Of a DNA stretch of 64,000 nucleotides, positions 10,270 to 21,486 are shown piece by piece. This stretch comes from Isochrysis galbana (lineage: Eukaryota > Haptophyta > Isochrysidales > Isochrysidaceae), in the NCBI GenBank assembly GCA_018136815.1, contig CM030940.1, positions 3,846,833 through 3,910,832 on the forward strand. Reading direction: 5' to 3'. Below the pieces are notes generated by a model, which did not search any database, was not told the origin of the DNA, and saw nothing but the letters and a program-made list of their open reading frames with translations. How positions within the stretch are numbered: position 1 is the stretch's first letter; every line of letters starts with the position of its first letter. Made by a program: the position numbers and the translations under genes.

Positions 10270-11411
10270 TCAGTCCATCATCGCCTCCACGCCGCCACCA
10301 CCAGCACCTCCTTGAGGCACATATATGGGCTGAGCTCCTGCCCCGGCCTCGGCATGGGCCGAAGACGATTGCATGCTGCCCGGGCCAGTGGCCTGTGTGA
10401 CTGGCTGGCTTTGTATCCCGACGTGTGAATAGAGGCTGGCGCGATATCGTTCGTACTGGTCCGTCTGGACAAAGAGGGAGAAAGATATCATGCGAAGCAT
10501 CTCCATCTCTAGCGAGTTCACCTGCATAAAAGTGATAGGCACGATGAACAACTGGTCGCGCGAGGAGAAGGTGGCGGGGGGGGGGGGGGGGGGGGGGGGA
10601 AGAAGGTGGGGGGGAGGGAGGGCATTGCACGATAGGGACGAAAAGTACCTCCACATTCGAGATGCCGCCTACGCGAGCATAGTAGGCGTTGTTGTAGTAT
10701 ACATCATCAAAGAACTTGCTTGCGAGCATGATACTGCACCAATAATGGCAGCATGGGGTGGCAGTCAGATCATGTTGGGGGGCAGAACGCAGCGACTCGG
10801 TGTGAGCCAATGTAGACGAGGCTTACCTCGTGATGAGCAGTCTGTGGACATTGAGCGAATTGATAATGAAATCGGGGTTGAATTGCACAACTTGATCAAT
10901 GTAAATCAAGGCAAGGATGAAGGTCTCCTCAGAGCAACCGGCATACTTGAGGATTCTGGGTTGAAGAACACACAACGTAGGAGATGAGTCGAGGGCATTC
11001 CCTCTGCGCGCACAAGCGAAATAGCAGACTGGACGAATAGAAGTCTCTGGGGGGTGGCGACACTGCGCAGAGAGCATTAGGTACCTGTCCTCAAGGTAGC
11101 TCCTGACCGTGATGGCCGGTGGCTTGGACGAATGAAACGGCGTCACTTGAGATGGAGCTAAGGGCAGCTGAGAGCACGGGAAAGCCGGAGAGAGAGTGGA
11201 TGAGTGGGTGAGTGAGTGATTGAGCGGCACGTGAGTGAGCCATCAAGCTGCGCCGCACGCGCGTAGGGTGGCATGTATCTGTGATGTGTGCAAGCGTCTT
11301 TCGCCTCGCCTGGTCATTCCTGGAGACGAGGTCCTCGAGCAGCTTGGACATGACGGAGACAATGACATCCGGCGAGCCGGAGGAGGCCTCTGTGCGACCG
11401 ATCGCCGCCAT
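10270..11411 (-). CDS. Pho80-like (U/P-type) cyclin, five exons
   Basis: Cyclins of this type bind and activate a cyclin-dependent kinase. My model has exons 11411-11259, 11167-11085, 10955-10827, 10733-10649 and 10521-10270, total 702 nt, 233 aa, all introns GT-AG. Exon 1 starts at an ATG and includes VMSKLLEDLVSRND. Exon 2 gives KPPAITVRSYLED, exon 3 CSEETFILALIYIDQVVQ and FIINSLNVHRLLIT, exon 4 MLASKFFDDVYYNNAYYARV and GGISNVE, exon 5 VNSLEMEMLRMISFSLFVQ. This is the full cyclin box with the diagnostic KFxDDxYYNN and GGIS motifs of the PHO80 family. The tail is Gly/Ala/Gln-rich. The exon 1 donor (11258) and exon 2 acceptor are the least certain; the other junctions are strongly supported by homology. 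The last intron contains a long homopolymer (10569-10600, G on the plus strand). Confidence 0.88.
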
Positions 11412-12227
11412 ACTCTCCCCAGCTCGGCACTCGTGACCGCTGGTTCAGGCGCAGCCCGCCGACATGCCCTGCGCCCTGAAGAGCGAGCGAGAGAAAGAGA
11501 GAGAGGGAAGGTGAGAGAGAAGGGGGAGAGGGGGTTCGAGGGTAAGTGGAGGCTGCTGGCGCCGTACAGAGGCAAGGGAGGATGGGAGCGGCCGCAGAAA
11601 GGAGGGGGTTGGGGGAAAGGGGGGAGAAGTGGAGAGGTGGGGAAGGGGGAGGGGAGAGGGGGGGGCGCGCCTTGCTGCCAGTGCGCCGAGCGGCGGGGGA
11701 AGGCGGGGGGAGGGGGCGGCGAGAGAGGAGAGGAGAGAAAGGGGGGGGGAGTATTAGATAAAAGTAGAGAGAGGAGAAGAGAGCGGCGATGAACGCGGAG
11801 GCCCGAGTGAGAGAGTCGCGGGCGGGGGGGGGGGGGGGAGAGGGAAGAAGAGAAGGGAGAGAGGAGGCGGGTCGAAGAAAAACAAATGTTAAGAGAGGCA
11901 GGGAGAGACGGAGAGACAGAGAGAGGGACACAGAGAAAGAGGGAGGGAGGGGGTGGTCGGGGAGGCGGGAGACGCTGTGGGAGGCAACCAGAGCACCCCC
12001 TCCTCACATATTCCTTCAGAGACATCTCGTAATATATCGTGGGGAGGAGAAGGGCAGCGAGGCGCGCACCTCCTGCGCCCGAGAGGCTGAGAGAGTACGG
12101 GCGTCGGGGCGCCGCACACACAGTTGTACTGGTAGAACCGAGTTTACGGACTTACAGACGCAAGGTTCTATATGTTACCCCTGTTTAATCTTAAGTGAGA
12201 TTTGTTGTAACTGTGGGAATCAAACAA
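11412..12227. other. Purine-rich simple sequence upstream of the cyclin gene
   Basis: G/GA-rich low-complexity DNA on the plus strand (for example 11490-11720 and 11820-11960). The many long open frames reflect this composition only. It must include the cyclin promoter, but no core element can be named. Confidence 0.55.
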
Positions 12228-12505
12228 CCCCCCAGGAGCCAACGCCCCCCGATAGCTATCGGGGGCCCCCGATAGCTATCGGGGGGAAATTTTTTCCCGA
12301 TCGCCAACAGCCCCCCCGAGAGCTACCGGGGGACCGAGAAAATCCCCCGAGAGCTATCGGGGGATTTTTTATGCCCCGGGGAGCTATCGCGTTTTAAGGC
12401 GGGCCCCGTTTGCTATCGGGGGCGAAAGATTGCCCCCGTTTGCTATCGGGGGGAAACGACGGCCCCCAGTAGCTATCGGGGGGCCGTCCTCGAGCCCCCA
12501 GGCGC

Positions 12506-12950
<445 letters not shown>

Positions 12951-13690
12951 TTAAAATAAAAAAGGAATGATCGTAGAAATAATTTTAATCAATTAAATAT
13001 AATATTTTTATGAAAATATACTTTTCAATTAATTATTCGGATAATAAAAAATCAAAAATGGAATGAGCTAATTAAATACAATTTATTATAGTATTTTTTA
13101 CGAAAATATACTTTTCAATGAATTATTCGAATGGAATGAGCTAACGGAATTAGCGTATGGATAATTTTAATTAATTAATTATATTTTATTATAATATTTT
13201 TTGAGAAAATACACGTTTCAATGAATTATTCAAATTAAAGTTTAGTGATTAGTGAAGTAATAGTAATAAAATTATTATTTAGTGACAATAAATTTGAGAT
13301 CCTTAAAAATGTTGAATTAAAAATTATAACTTGATAGTAATTATCTTATTAAACCTTAGTTTAAAATGAAGACTTTTAGTCATAGCATCGTTTGACGTTT
13401 GAGTAAACACATAATAGTAAATTTTATTTGGTTTTTTGTGGTTTTTATTTATTTTAAATATTCTTAATATTAATATTTTACTTGACGAGATCAAAATGAC
13501 CGATATTTTATTTAACTTGAATTTTTGGTTAGATTTTTTAATTTTACTATTTTTATATTACGTCTTCAATAATCTTTAATTTAATTACCATATTGTACTT
13601 ATATATTATATTTTAATATTAATCCTAGTAACTTTATGTCATTTCTAAAACTATTAGCTGTTAGATACTCTAAGTTTTAAAAACTATTTT
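12951..13690. other. AT-rich island with imperfect tandem repeats
   Basis: About 740 bp that are overwhelmingly A/T inside a GC-rich window. A unit containing GGAATGAGCTAA, TTTATTATA and GAAAATATACTTTTCAATGA, then ATTATTCGAAT, recurs three times between about 12965 and 13235. No protein or RNA gene is recognisable. Organelle-derived DNA or the interior of the surrounding element are both possible. Confidence 0.7.
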
Positions 13691-14777
13691 CAGGGGGGAG
13701 AAAGAGAACAGAGAAAAGAGGAGAAAGGAGAACAGAGGATAGGAGGGGGGAAGAGAGAGAGAAGGAGAGCGAGCCAAAGAGAGGAGGAACCCCCCGTTTG
13801 CTATCGGGGGATTTCCTCTTCCCCCGATAGCTATCGGGGGGTCCGCTTACGGCACCCCCCAGGAGCTATCCCCCGATAGCTCTCGGGGGATTTTCTCCGT
13901 CCCCCGGTAGCTCTCGGGGGGGCTGTTGGCGATCGGGAAAAAATTTCCCCCCGATAGCTCTCGGGGGCCCCCGATAGCTATCGGGGGGCGTTGGCTCCTG
14001 GGGGGTAACATATACATAGACTATACTCTATTCAAGCGAGGGACACTGTGAGGGAGCGCGCGCAGCAGCGGGGTGAAGTTGGTTACAATGTTACAATACT
14101 CAAGGGAAGTCGCGTTCCGTCAAAAGAGGACCACAATCTGTTTTCTTTTTAGTTATGAACAATAGTGGTACAAAACAAAGCTGTGCATAGAAACTTTTTT
14201 TAACATAAAGTCGCCGTATACGAGATGTTTCGTTTACGCAGCACATGTGATTACTTGCAATCATTGAGCACGCCGTGCGTATGCGCATCGACTTCCCCCT
14301 CGCGAGGGCGCCGTGCGTGCGCATAGAAACTTTTTTCCCTAAGGCCCACATTAACGTAAAGTAGCCATATACGAGACGTTTCGTTTGCGCAGCACGTGTG
14401 ATTGCTTGCAATCATTGTGCACGCCGTGCGTATGCACATCGGCTTCCCCCCCCGCGGGGCGCCGTGCGTGCGCATAGCAACTTCCAGGAAGGTGCACGCC
14501 GTGCGTTCACTCTTTCCGCGGGGGGACTCTGGACGCAGAGGCGGTCGGGAACCGCGGGGGCACCCCTGGGACCGGGGAAAATATTACCGTATATTGCGAA
14601 AACACTAACGTAAACAATCGAGGTCTTGGGGTCTCTCCGCTCCCCCGGGGCCCCCTCCCCCGGGTCCCCTCCTCCCCCTCTCATCGACCTACCAGAGAGA
14701 GACGGCTCCTACTGCCTGCCTCCCTCCTCCCTCCTCGCTCACCCTCCAGCTCTCTCCTCGCCCTCGTCTTCCTCACG

Positions 14778-15347
14778 ATGGTGGCGACTCGGCGCGCATC
14801 GGTACGGTCCTCCGTCCTCTCGTCTCGTGCTCCTGCTCGCTGGTTTCGTTCGACTCGCTCGACACCGCCACCTGTCGACTGGACGCCGAGCGCAAGCGCT
14901 GCTCGCACGACTCGTTCCTCTTCCTGCTCCAAGGGCGCGGCGGAGGAGGCGGATCCTGTTCGCGTTCCTGATGCCGAGGAGGAGGCCCTTTGCCCGACCG
15001 ATGAGGCCACCACCACCACCACCGACGAGGACTCCGGGCCTGTGGGAGGAGAAGAGGAGAACGAGGACTGTGCGTCGGACGCTCCAGGTCTTCTTGTTCC
15101 CATCGCGCGGGTTGCGGATGTCGAGGAGCCAGCCGAGTCGATGGAGGAGGTCGAGACCGCCCACGCGCTCGCTCTCGCCGATGAGAAGGAAGCCGAGGAA
15201 GAGGACGAGAAGGCGGAGAAGGCGGAGAATGAGAAGACGGCTGCGTCCGACGCACCAGTCGGAGAAGTCTTCACTCGGTTCGAAGAGGCCACGCAGCTGG
15301 AAGAGGAGCTCGAGGAGGAGGAGAAGCTGAAGTACATCAAATTCTAA
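14778..15347 (+). CDS. Hypothetical acidic protein inside the inverted-repeat module
   Basis: An ATG-started frame of 189 codons. The first ~75 residues are Ser/Arg/Thr-rich. The rest is strongly acidic and Ala-rich, with a run rich in Glu and Lys (ADEKEAEEEDEKAEKAENEK, about 15178-15237) likely to be a charged helix or coiled coil, and it ends EEKLKYIKF. I recognise no family. The base composition could allow such a frame by chance, and other frames over the same DNA are also open. Its place inside an inverted-repeat module suggests possible transposon cargo. Confidence 0.3.
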   Translation: MVATRRASVRSSVLSSRAPARWFRSTRSTPPPVDWTPSASAARTTRSSSCSKGAAEEADPVRVPDAEEEALCPTDEATTTTTDEDSGPVGGEEENEDCASDAPGLLVPIARVADVEEPAESMEEVETAHALALADEKEAEEEDEKAEKAENEKTAASDAPVGEVFTRFEEATQLEEELEEEEKLKYIKF

Positions 15348-15840
15348 TCCGAGCGATTGTCGCTAATGACGTGTAACGAAACTGTTTGCTACTTGAGTGG
15401 AAGCGCACATCTGGCTGGCATTCGACTGCTGCGACGATGAATTGAAGTTGGTTGAAGATTGGACAAGGGTGGGGGGGTGCTTTCTGGATGAGCGAGAGGA
15501 ACCGCTGTACCCTGGGGTGAGCCATGGGGAAACGTTGGAGCAATTCCTGCTTTTTGGCCTCGAACACCAGTTCCATGTCATGGTCAGGGTCGTCGAGTAG
15601 GATGGCGCTCTTGATCAGAACGAGAGCGACGATGTGTGCACTCTGGGTGTACGGCGTGAGAGTTCGCTTGACCGCGGGCTCGACACTGGAGTCGGTTCCC
15701 TCCTGGGTGCATTTGCGCTTGGTGGAAGTCTGGGAGCGCTCTTCGAGTTGAAACTGGTTGGAGTGAGCGGCGATGCAGCGCTCGTGGTGACCGGTGTGTG
15801 CATGAGCATTTCGATGGACGAGCAATAGGTGAGGAAGGGG
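15337..15840 (-). CDS. Hypothetical minus-strand ORF inside the module
   Basis: After the minisatellite, the minus-strand frame reads QTSTKRKCTQEGTDSSVEPA, then LVLIKSAILLDDPDHDMELV, KKQELLQRFPMAHPRVQRFL and FNQLQFIVAAVECQPDVRF before a stop at 15337. The text looks more like protein than the surrounding low-complexity frames, but I know no family for it and no clear start is visible. Its 3' end overlaps the end of the plus-strand acidic ORF by about 10 bp. Confidence 0.3.
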   Translation of the reverse strand, partial: PLPHLLLVHRNAHAHTGHHERCIAAHSNQFQLEERSQTSTKRKCTQEGTDSSVEPAVKRTLTPYTQSAHIVALVLIKSAILLDDPDHDMELVFEAKKQELLQRFPMAHPRVQRFLSLIQKAPPHPCPIFNQLQFIVAAVECQPDVRFHSSSKQFRYTSLATIARIRI

Positions 15841-16085
15841 CACGAGGAAGGGCAGGAGGAAGGGCAGGAAGGACAGGGCAGGAGGAAGAGCAGGAAGGGC
15901 AGGGCAGGAGGAAGGGCAGGAGGAAGGGGGCAGGAGGAAGGGGGCAGGAGGAAGGGGGCAGGAGGAAGGGGCAGGAGGAGGAAGGGGGCAGGAGGAAGGG
16001 GGCAGGAGGGGGCAGGAGGAAGGGGGCAGGAGGAAGGGGGCATGAGGAAGGGGGCATGAGGAAGGGGGCAGGAGGAAGGGCAGGT
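15837..16085 (+). repeat. Minisatellite of GGCAGGAGGAAGG units
   Basis: Tandem variants of a 13-16-bp unit (GGCAGGAGGAAGGGG, with ACGAGG, ATGAGG and GGAGGG variants), about 17 copies. Frames through it on either strand are Pro/Ser/Cys- or Gly/Arg-rich artefacts. Confidence 0.9.
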
Positions 16086-16499
16086 CCTTCCGCACTTTTC
16101 GCCAAGAAGGAACGGCGTGCAGAAAAAGTTGTTATGCTGCATGATGAGTGGCAATCACACTTTGTTCCGCCCGTCCTCCGCGCCCAGAGTTCCCCCGCGA
16201 AAAGAGTGAACGCACGGCGTGCACCTTCCTGGAAGTTGCTATGCGCACGCACGGCGCCCCCGCGGGGGTGCGCCGGTGCACATCGCGCCGTGCCCACGCA
16301 CGGCGTGCACATGTGATTGCAAGTCATCACAGGCGCTGTGTAACGAAACATCTCTTATATGGCCAGTTTACGTAGTTGTGGGCCGCAGGGGCTACACACA
16401 TGGAACGGGTTGACATGCGCGCGCACGGCGTATCCGCGGGGGGACCGATGCACATCGCGCCGTGCCCATGCACGGCGTGCACCGATGTGATTAGCGAAG

Positions 16500-17260
16500 A
16501 AGCTTTGACGGCCTCTCTCTCTTATAATTTTAACAAGATCTAATGTTAAACAACTACAATACAACTGTGGACATTTGATCGCTCAATTCTACTGATGTCC
16601 CACTATTGACGGAACGACACCTGGCCTACGGCCTACCTACCCGCACGACTCCCGACTCCCGACTCCGACCCCCGAGAGAAATTTGGGGTCTGAAAACCAA
16701 AAAATCGGAGTGTCACGGTCCGATTTCCACCGTGTAGATGGAGATGGAGATGGTGCGGGGCACCCCAAAAAAATTGGAGGTTGCAAAGTAGCACGACTAT
16801 CTAGAGCCTGTTAAGGGTTTCGCAAAACTTTTACGAGACTTTGGGGGGGGTTCGGCGGAAAAAAACTTTTGCGAAACATCGGGGGGTAAACGGCGCGAAC
16901 GCGACACATACGCAAAACCAAAACATCGCGAAACAGCACTTAATGTTAATGTCGGGAAGACCAGTACGTATGTGTATGTAGAAGTACTAGCCCGGTCACT
17001 GGAGAAAACTATGCCGGATGCGATCGCTCGGCCCTCTGCTCGCGCCTCTTGACGCTCATCTGCCTTCCTTGCTGTTGCGGGTGGGGGGAGGGATATTTTT
17101 CGATGTGTGCTATACTTAGCACGCCCCATCTCCCACCCCTCCTCCTCCTCGCAGGGCCTGTGATTTAACGTTATAATCTGGTGTTAATTAGGGCCAGACG
17201 GAAATATTCCGAAAAACTTGCCCAAATATTCCGCGGTGAAGATATCCCATTTATATCCTC
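16500..17260. other. No gene recognised
   Basis: Intergenic sequence. A GGGCCTGTGATTTAACGTTA segment at about 17153-17173 is repeated at about 18091-18110, which marks old repeat remnants. Confidence 0.5.
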
Positions 17261-17261
17261 A

Positions 17262-17360
17262 ACCTACTTTTATAAGTAGGGGTCAATGGGGGCCTCGCGC
17301 CCCCCTCTCTCCATCGCGGACACCCCCAGGGGTGGGCCCGTACAATCAACCACAGCCCCT
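17262..17360 (+). repeat. Truncated 5' part of a family A element
   Basis: AACCTACTTTTATAAGT, GGGGTCAATGGGGGCCTCGC and the GGTGGGCCCGTACA block match the start of the complete copy at 61539. The similarity stops at about 17360. Confidence 0.75.
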
Positions 17361-17787
17361 GTCGAACATGCGATGACTACAGGCTCGTAGGCAGAGGGCC
17401 GTTCGATCGAGCCGGCAGCTGACGCGGCCGTGAAAGAGTCGTTGTTTGTTGCTGGCGGGAAGATGTCAGAGAGGTCATAGTAGGAGTAGGGTCTGACAGT
17501 GTCTGCCATCGAGCGCTATGAGCGAAGAGGTGGACTGAGGTTCCTAGGATTGCAACGCGTGGCGTCGTAGAGTAGGGACGAGGCTAGCTAGCGAGCTAGT
17601 GGAAGAGAGAGGGAATGAGAATGAGAGCTTCTTAGGTCCAAGGTAGACACGAGGGGCTACAACGCGGGGACTCAAAAAGTTGCCGGTCCACAGAGACACC
17701 CAAACTAAACCAAACGGGGAGAAAACTAACCACGCTTGGACGGACGGCCAAGCGTCGGCACCAAGGCAACTTAGCAGCGCACAGGCA

Positions 17788-17996
17788 CGCGACAGAGGAG
17801 TCGGCACAACGAGGGCAGACCTCGCTGGGGAGCTGCGACCGAGGTATAACAGAAGACAGACGACAATCGTGGAACGTTTGATGACATCAAGAGAAAGTAG
17901 GAGAAGAGGCGATATACCCATCAACGAGACCTTGATTGAGAGTTAAAATAACTCACAGGCTAGAAGTAAAAGGCTGTCCTCGTATGGAATACGACA
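17788..17996 (+). repeat. Dispersed repeat I, copy 1 (possible LTR)
   Basis: This segment (CGACAGAGGAGTCGGCACAA to GTATGGAATACGACACT) is about 85% identical by eye to 23006-23214, in the same orientation. The length and spacing would suit LTRs, but the interval contains unrelated elements and neither copy has a clear primer-binding site. Confidence 0.7.
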
Positions 17997-18153
17997 CTCC
18001 CCGACTAAATTCGAGTCGCGGCGAATCTCGGTAGAGCGAGGCGACTTGGAAGGCCTCGTAGTCTAAGAGGTTCATCCACTCAGCGTTGATCAGGGCCTGT
18101 AATTTAACGTTAATACGACGATTTTGCTGTTGAACAGCGTCTCAAGGGAGGTG

Positions 18154-18643
18154 TTAATCTAGTCCCTCAAAGAAGGTGTTAATCATGGTGTTAATCCTAC
18201 CCATATTTATAATGTGTAATCTATATATAGAACCCCCTATATACCTCCCCCCCCGCCCCCCCCCCCCCCCCGCCCTTCTCCTCGGAGCGCGCATGTCGGA
18301 CCGCGGCTCCCCGCCCTTGCTGCGACCTCCGCCAGCCAAGGAAACCGGCGTGCTCACCTGGGAGTTCCAGGGCGGCGAGGATGGCTCCGACATCTCGAGG
18401 CGGCGTGGAACCCAGCGTTGCCTTGTAGGCGACCTGGTTGTTCATGGGAGGAGGCGGTTTCGGCGCCGGAGGGTGTGCCGTCTCTTCCGCAGACGTCGGG
18501 GTGGTAGAAGCCCGCAAGGCCCTGACATGGGTGTTGAGGCCCGCTATCATCTCGAGGAGAGCGGTGTGCTCTCGGTCGCGCTTCTCGTCGCGAAGTTGTT
18601 GAGCGTCGATCGCGGACTGCATGTGGGCGAGGCGATCGGCTAA
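18154..18643 (-). pseudogene. Gag-like retroelement fragment
   Basis: The minus-strand frame reads ADLLADRLAHMQSAIDAQQL, RDEKRDREHTALLEMIAGLN and THVRALRASTTPT, then a Pro-rich linker: a helical N-terminal segment plus linker, as seen in many retrotransposon Gag proteins. No zinc knuckle and no polymerase follow. The retroelement assignment is an inference from composition and the neighbouring repeats. Confidence 0.35.
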
Positions 18644-19850
18644 GAGGTCGGCGACGGAGGGCGCCTCGCTTACGTGTTCCCACGCGCTGTATTCAAGCGG
18701 GTGGACATGAGGGTCGGGCCCCGGGCGGCCCGAGGTCCCGAGAGAGGTGAGCTCAGCTCGCTCGCGGAGTGGATCTACGAGCAGCGGCTCGTCTGACGAA
18801 GCGGCGGATGGCGCCGCCGTGTTGGAAGGATCTTGCGGAGGCTCGGAGCCGCCGATTCCGACGAAGTGCCCCGAGCAACAAACATGTTCGGAAAATGATA
18901 AGCCCTCTTTACACGGTGGACAAAGACTTCAACCTAGAAATATCGGACGACCTCTTGCAGCCGGCAAGAGGCTTAGATATACGAAACATCACTTAAGGTG
19001 GGTGAACCGCTCCGAGAGCGAGCCTGACGGATAGCACTAAGATCTCATGAGACCCGAATGAGGGATTGATGAGCCAAGTCCGAGCGAAGGAAAAAGTCAC
19101 GGTCTCCCGCCCCCTCCACTCCAACTCCTGGCCGAGGCAGCGCGCGCGGCCTCCCCGGAACCAGCTTCTCCGCTAAAGAGGGAACTGGGAAAGGGGGAGG
19201 GGGTTGTTAGGGGTTAAGGTTGGGTAGAAGGGAGGACCACAAACACATTGCCTCATGCCGCACGAGTAGCGGAGATTTTTAAGAAGATTTTTTTATCTCC
19301 CCCTGCCCACATCTATCCCTGGTAGCGAAAGCCCTCAACATAGCAGAGCGTCTAGCCTGACCAAGCGACCCCCCGCCGCGAACCGCTCACCATCCGACAG
19401 CAGGCCTCGGACACACTGAACCACAGCTGCTTGACACCTAGCACAAGGAGCAAACACACAACAGCCGGTAGCCCGATGGCACAGGAGGAAGGCGAGAAAC
19501 AGGCCATCGAGAATCGGTACACACCGTCTGCCACTGGAAACCCACTGCACCCAGCACCCAGCCCCTAGGTAGAGCACGAGGGGACGAGGGGACGAGCCGC
19601 AAGGCAGGTGGAGGGGGGGGGGAAGGGAAGCGGGCGAGGCTGCGTAGATACTGTGCAGGGTCGCGCGCGTGGCGAGACTATTAGTAAGTTTTTTTAATCT
19701 CCCCCTGCCCACAACAATCTCCCCCTGCCCACTGCCCACTGCCCACAACATCAAGGGTTTTTTGTTTTTAGACATCCAGTACTACAAAAAGAAAAATACT
19801 CAACTCCGTGTAGGGCCCCCCTCGCGGCATTGTCGCTGCGCGCGCGCGCC
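18644..19850. repeat. Intergenic with family F repeat
   Basis: No gene recognised. A segment at about 19540-19700 (AGAGCACGAGGGGACGAG, GCAGGTGGAGG, CGCGCGTGGCGAGACTATTA and then a T-run) matches 44690-44860 in the same orientation. The remainder has no feature that I can support. Confidence 0.55.
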
Positions 19851-20831
19851 ATGGATGCCGCAGCCTCCACGGGCTCAGACGCGAGTGGCGCGGCGGGCGA
19901 GGGCGGCACGCGCCGCAAGCGGCGAAGCCGGTGGGACGACCCGCCCGATCTGGGGAGGGAGGGGGCACGACCCAACCGCTGGTCTGCCACCCTGCCCGCC
20001 GCCGCAAGCGCGGCCGAGCAGCAGCTAGCTGAGAGCGCTGCAAGGGCAGTCGCCGAGGGCGGGGAAGGCGCCGAGGCGGCCTTGCGGCAGAACGCCGCGT
20101 TCGCCGCAGTCTTCGCCGTGGCTTCGCCTGTCTATGAGTTTTATCAGCAGCGGCTCGCCGTCCACAGGGCGGTGGTCGAGGCGAGGGCCAAGATCGCACT
20201 GCCTGTGAGCCCTGCCGTGCAGACTACAGCCTCAGGCGGAGTGATCATGCCGAGCAGCGGCAGTGTGGGCCGCGTATTCTACCCACCTCCCGAGAGTGGA
20301 CTCAAGCCCTGTATTGCCCCGCGGGTGCAGCTTCCGGGGCCGCCGGAGGGCGGCGGCTTCACGGTGGCGCCTGGGGGCGTGGGCCGTGTCTTTTATCCGC
20401 CACCCGACGCCTATCCACCGCCCGAGCCTGCCCCTCCGGTGCCCGAGGCGCCGAGCGAGAGGCCGCGCAAGCGCCGCAGCTTCCGGGAAGAGGCTCCAGG
20501 TCGGCCAGTCACTGAACTAGCTGCGCAGGATGCGCACCCCGCAGCCGCCCCTGTGGCGTCTGCCCCGCTCACCCGTGCTGCACCACACTGCATGCCCCCA
20601 CCGATCCCGCCAGTGTACGCCTCGGCGTCTCAGCCGCCCCGAAGCCAAGAGCCACCTTCGATGCACGATCCACTGACCGCGCCTGATGGGACCCGCTCGG
20701 CGGGTTGCGAAACGTCTGTCCGACCGGGGCTGGGGACCAGCACGGCGTCCGCGGTAGACGATCCATACCAAGCCTTCCGCCAACGCATGGCAAGGCAAGA
20801 TGCCTCACGCTTCAATTCGGGCATGCGGTAA
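19851..20831 (+). CDS. SURP (SWAP)-domain protein, probable splicing factor
   Basis: Single-exon frame of 326 aa from the first in-frame ATG (19851). Near the N-terminus, RKRRSRWDDPPD (about residues 22-33) is the basic KRxSRW-type motif common in splicing proteins. Residues ~54-103 (AEQQLAESAARAVAEGGEGA, then ALRQNAAFAAVFAVASPVYE, FYQQRL) fit a SURP domain, a short helical module that binds SF1/U2-associated partners. Two copies of VGRVFYPPP follow in a Pro-rich region, with a second basic cluster (RPRKRRSF). A nuclear RNA-processing role is inferred from these features. The C-terminal half is low complexity. Repeats lie on both sides. Confidence 0.6.
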   Translation: MDAAASTGSDASGAAGEGGTRRKRRSRWDDPPDLGREGARPNRWSATLPAAASAAEQQLAESAARAVAEGGEGAEAALRQNAAFAAVFAVASPVYEFYQQRLAVHRAVVEARAKIALPVSPAVQTTASGGVIMPSSGSVGRVFYPPPESGLKPCIAPRVQLPGPPEGGGFTVAPGGVGRVFYPPPDAYPPPEPAPPVPEAPSERPRKRRSFREEAPGRPVTELAAQDAHPAAAPVASAPLTRAAPHCMPPPIPPVYASASQPPRSQEPPSMHDPLTAPDGTRSAGCETSVRPGLGTSTASAVDDPYQAFRQRMARQDASRFNSGMR

Positions 20832-21486
20832 CCGCCTCACCCGCCACGGTTCGACTCTGGCATGTGGGGGCGGCCGCACTCGCCGTATGCCACACATCGC
20901 GCACGTAAGATTAGGTCTAAGGCTTTACCGACAGCTCCATTGAGCTTTGGTTGATGGGTTGATGGGAGTCATAGCGCAAAACTCTCCAAACGCACCTAGG
21001 TATGCCACAAGTCACCAACATATGCACGTGGCAGCAACGAGCAGAAATAACAAGGCACCCCCATCGCCCCAGCGACTTTAACGTTGGCGACCCGCATGGG
21101 CGTGTGACCAAACGAAAACAACACCATGCATGTGGCTGTCTTCGGGGGCTCAACACCCATTAGCCATTAGGGAGGGAGGGCACAAAAGGAATGAGCAATG
21201 AGCAAGCATTCATGATGCTAGCAGCCGGCGCAATCAATGGTACGATTGGTGTCGGTTTCGGTTGTTGTATAGGTGGGGGCGTCTGGGTGGCGGGGATTGA
21301 AGACAAAATCTGAAGATTCAGGACAAATTCGGGTCTAGGGTTAGGGCCGCGGGCGAATGTATAGCTATAGCTATAGCTCAAAAAAAACTGAAGATTCTGG
21401 TGTATAGCTATAGCTCATGCGCGCTCCGCATTTGCGCATTCAAATAAATATGGATTGCAGCTGGTAGTTGATAGTTGGGAATATGG
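20832..21486. other. Intergenic with family E-type tail motifs
   Basis: No gene. CTGAAGATTCAGG at about 21308 and AAAAAAACTGAAGATTCTGG at about 21382 are reverse-orientation versions of the E tail (hairpin plus T-run). TATAGCTATAGCTATAGCTC occurs near 21360. Confidence 0.5.

Larger units (their letters stand above)
14344..16383. repeat. Module bounded by a ~200-bp inverted repeat
   Basis: 14344-14545 and 16168-16383 are inverted copies. The innermost 75 bp are about 95% identical by eye (left GAAGGTGCACGCCGTGCGTT, right its complement AACGCACGGCGTGCACCTTC), with weaker pairing further out through GCACGCCGTGCGT motifs and the CGTATACGAGACGTTTCGTT-type segment. More diverged single copies lie at 14185-14340 and 16395-16500. 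The interior (14546-16167) contains two candidate ORFs and a minisatellite. Confidence 0.75.

Noticed and set aside
10008..10428. Plus-strand frames over the cyclin gene
   Set aside because: They are antisense to exon 5 of a well-supported cyclin.
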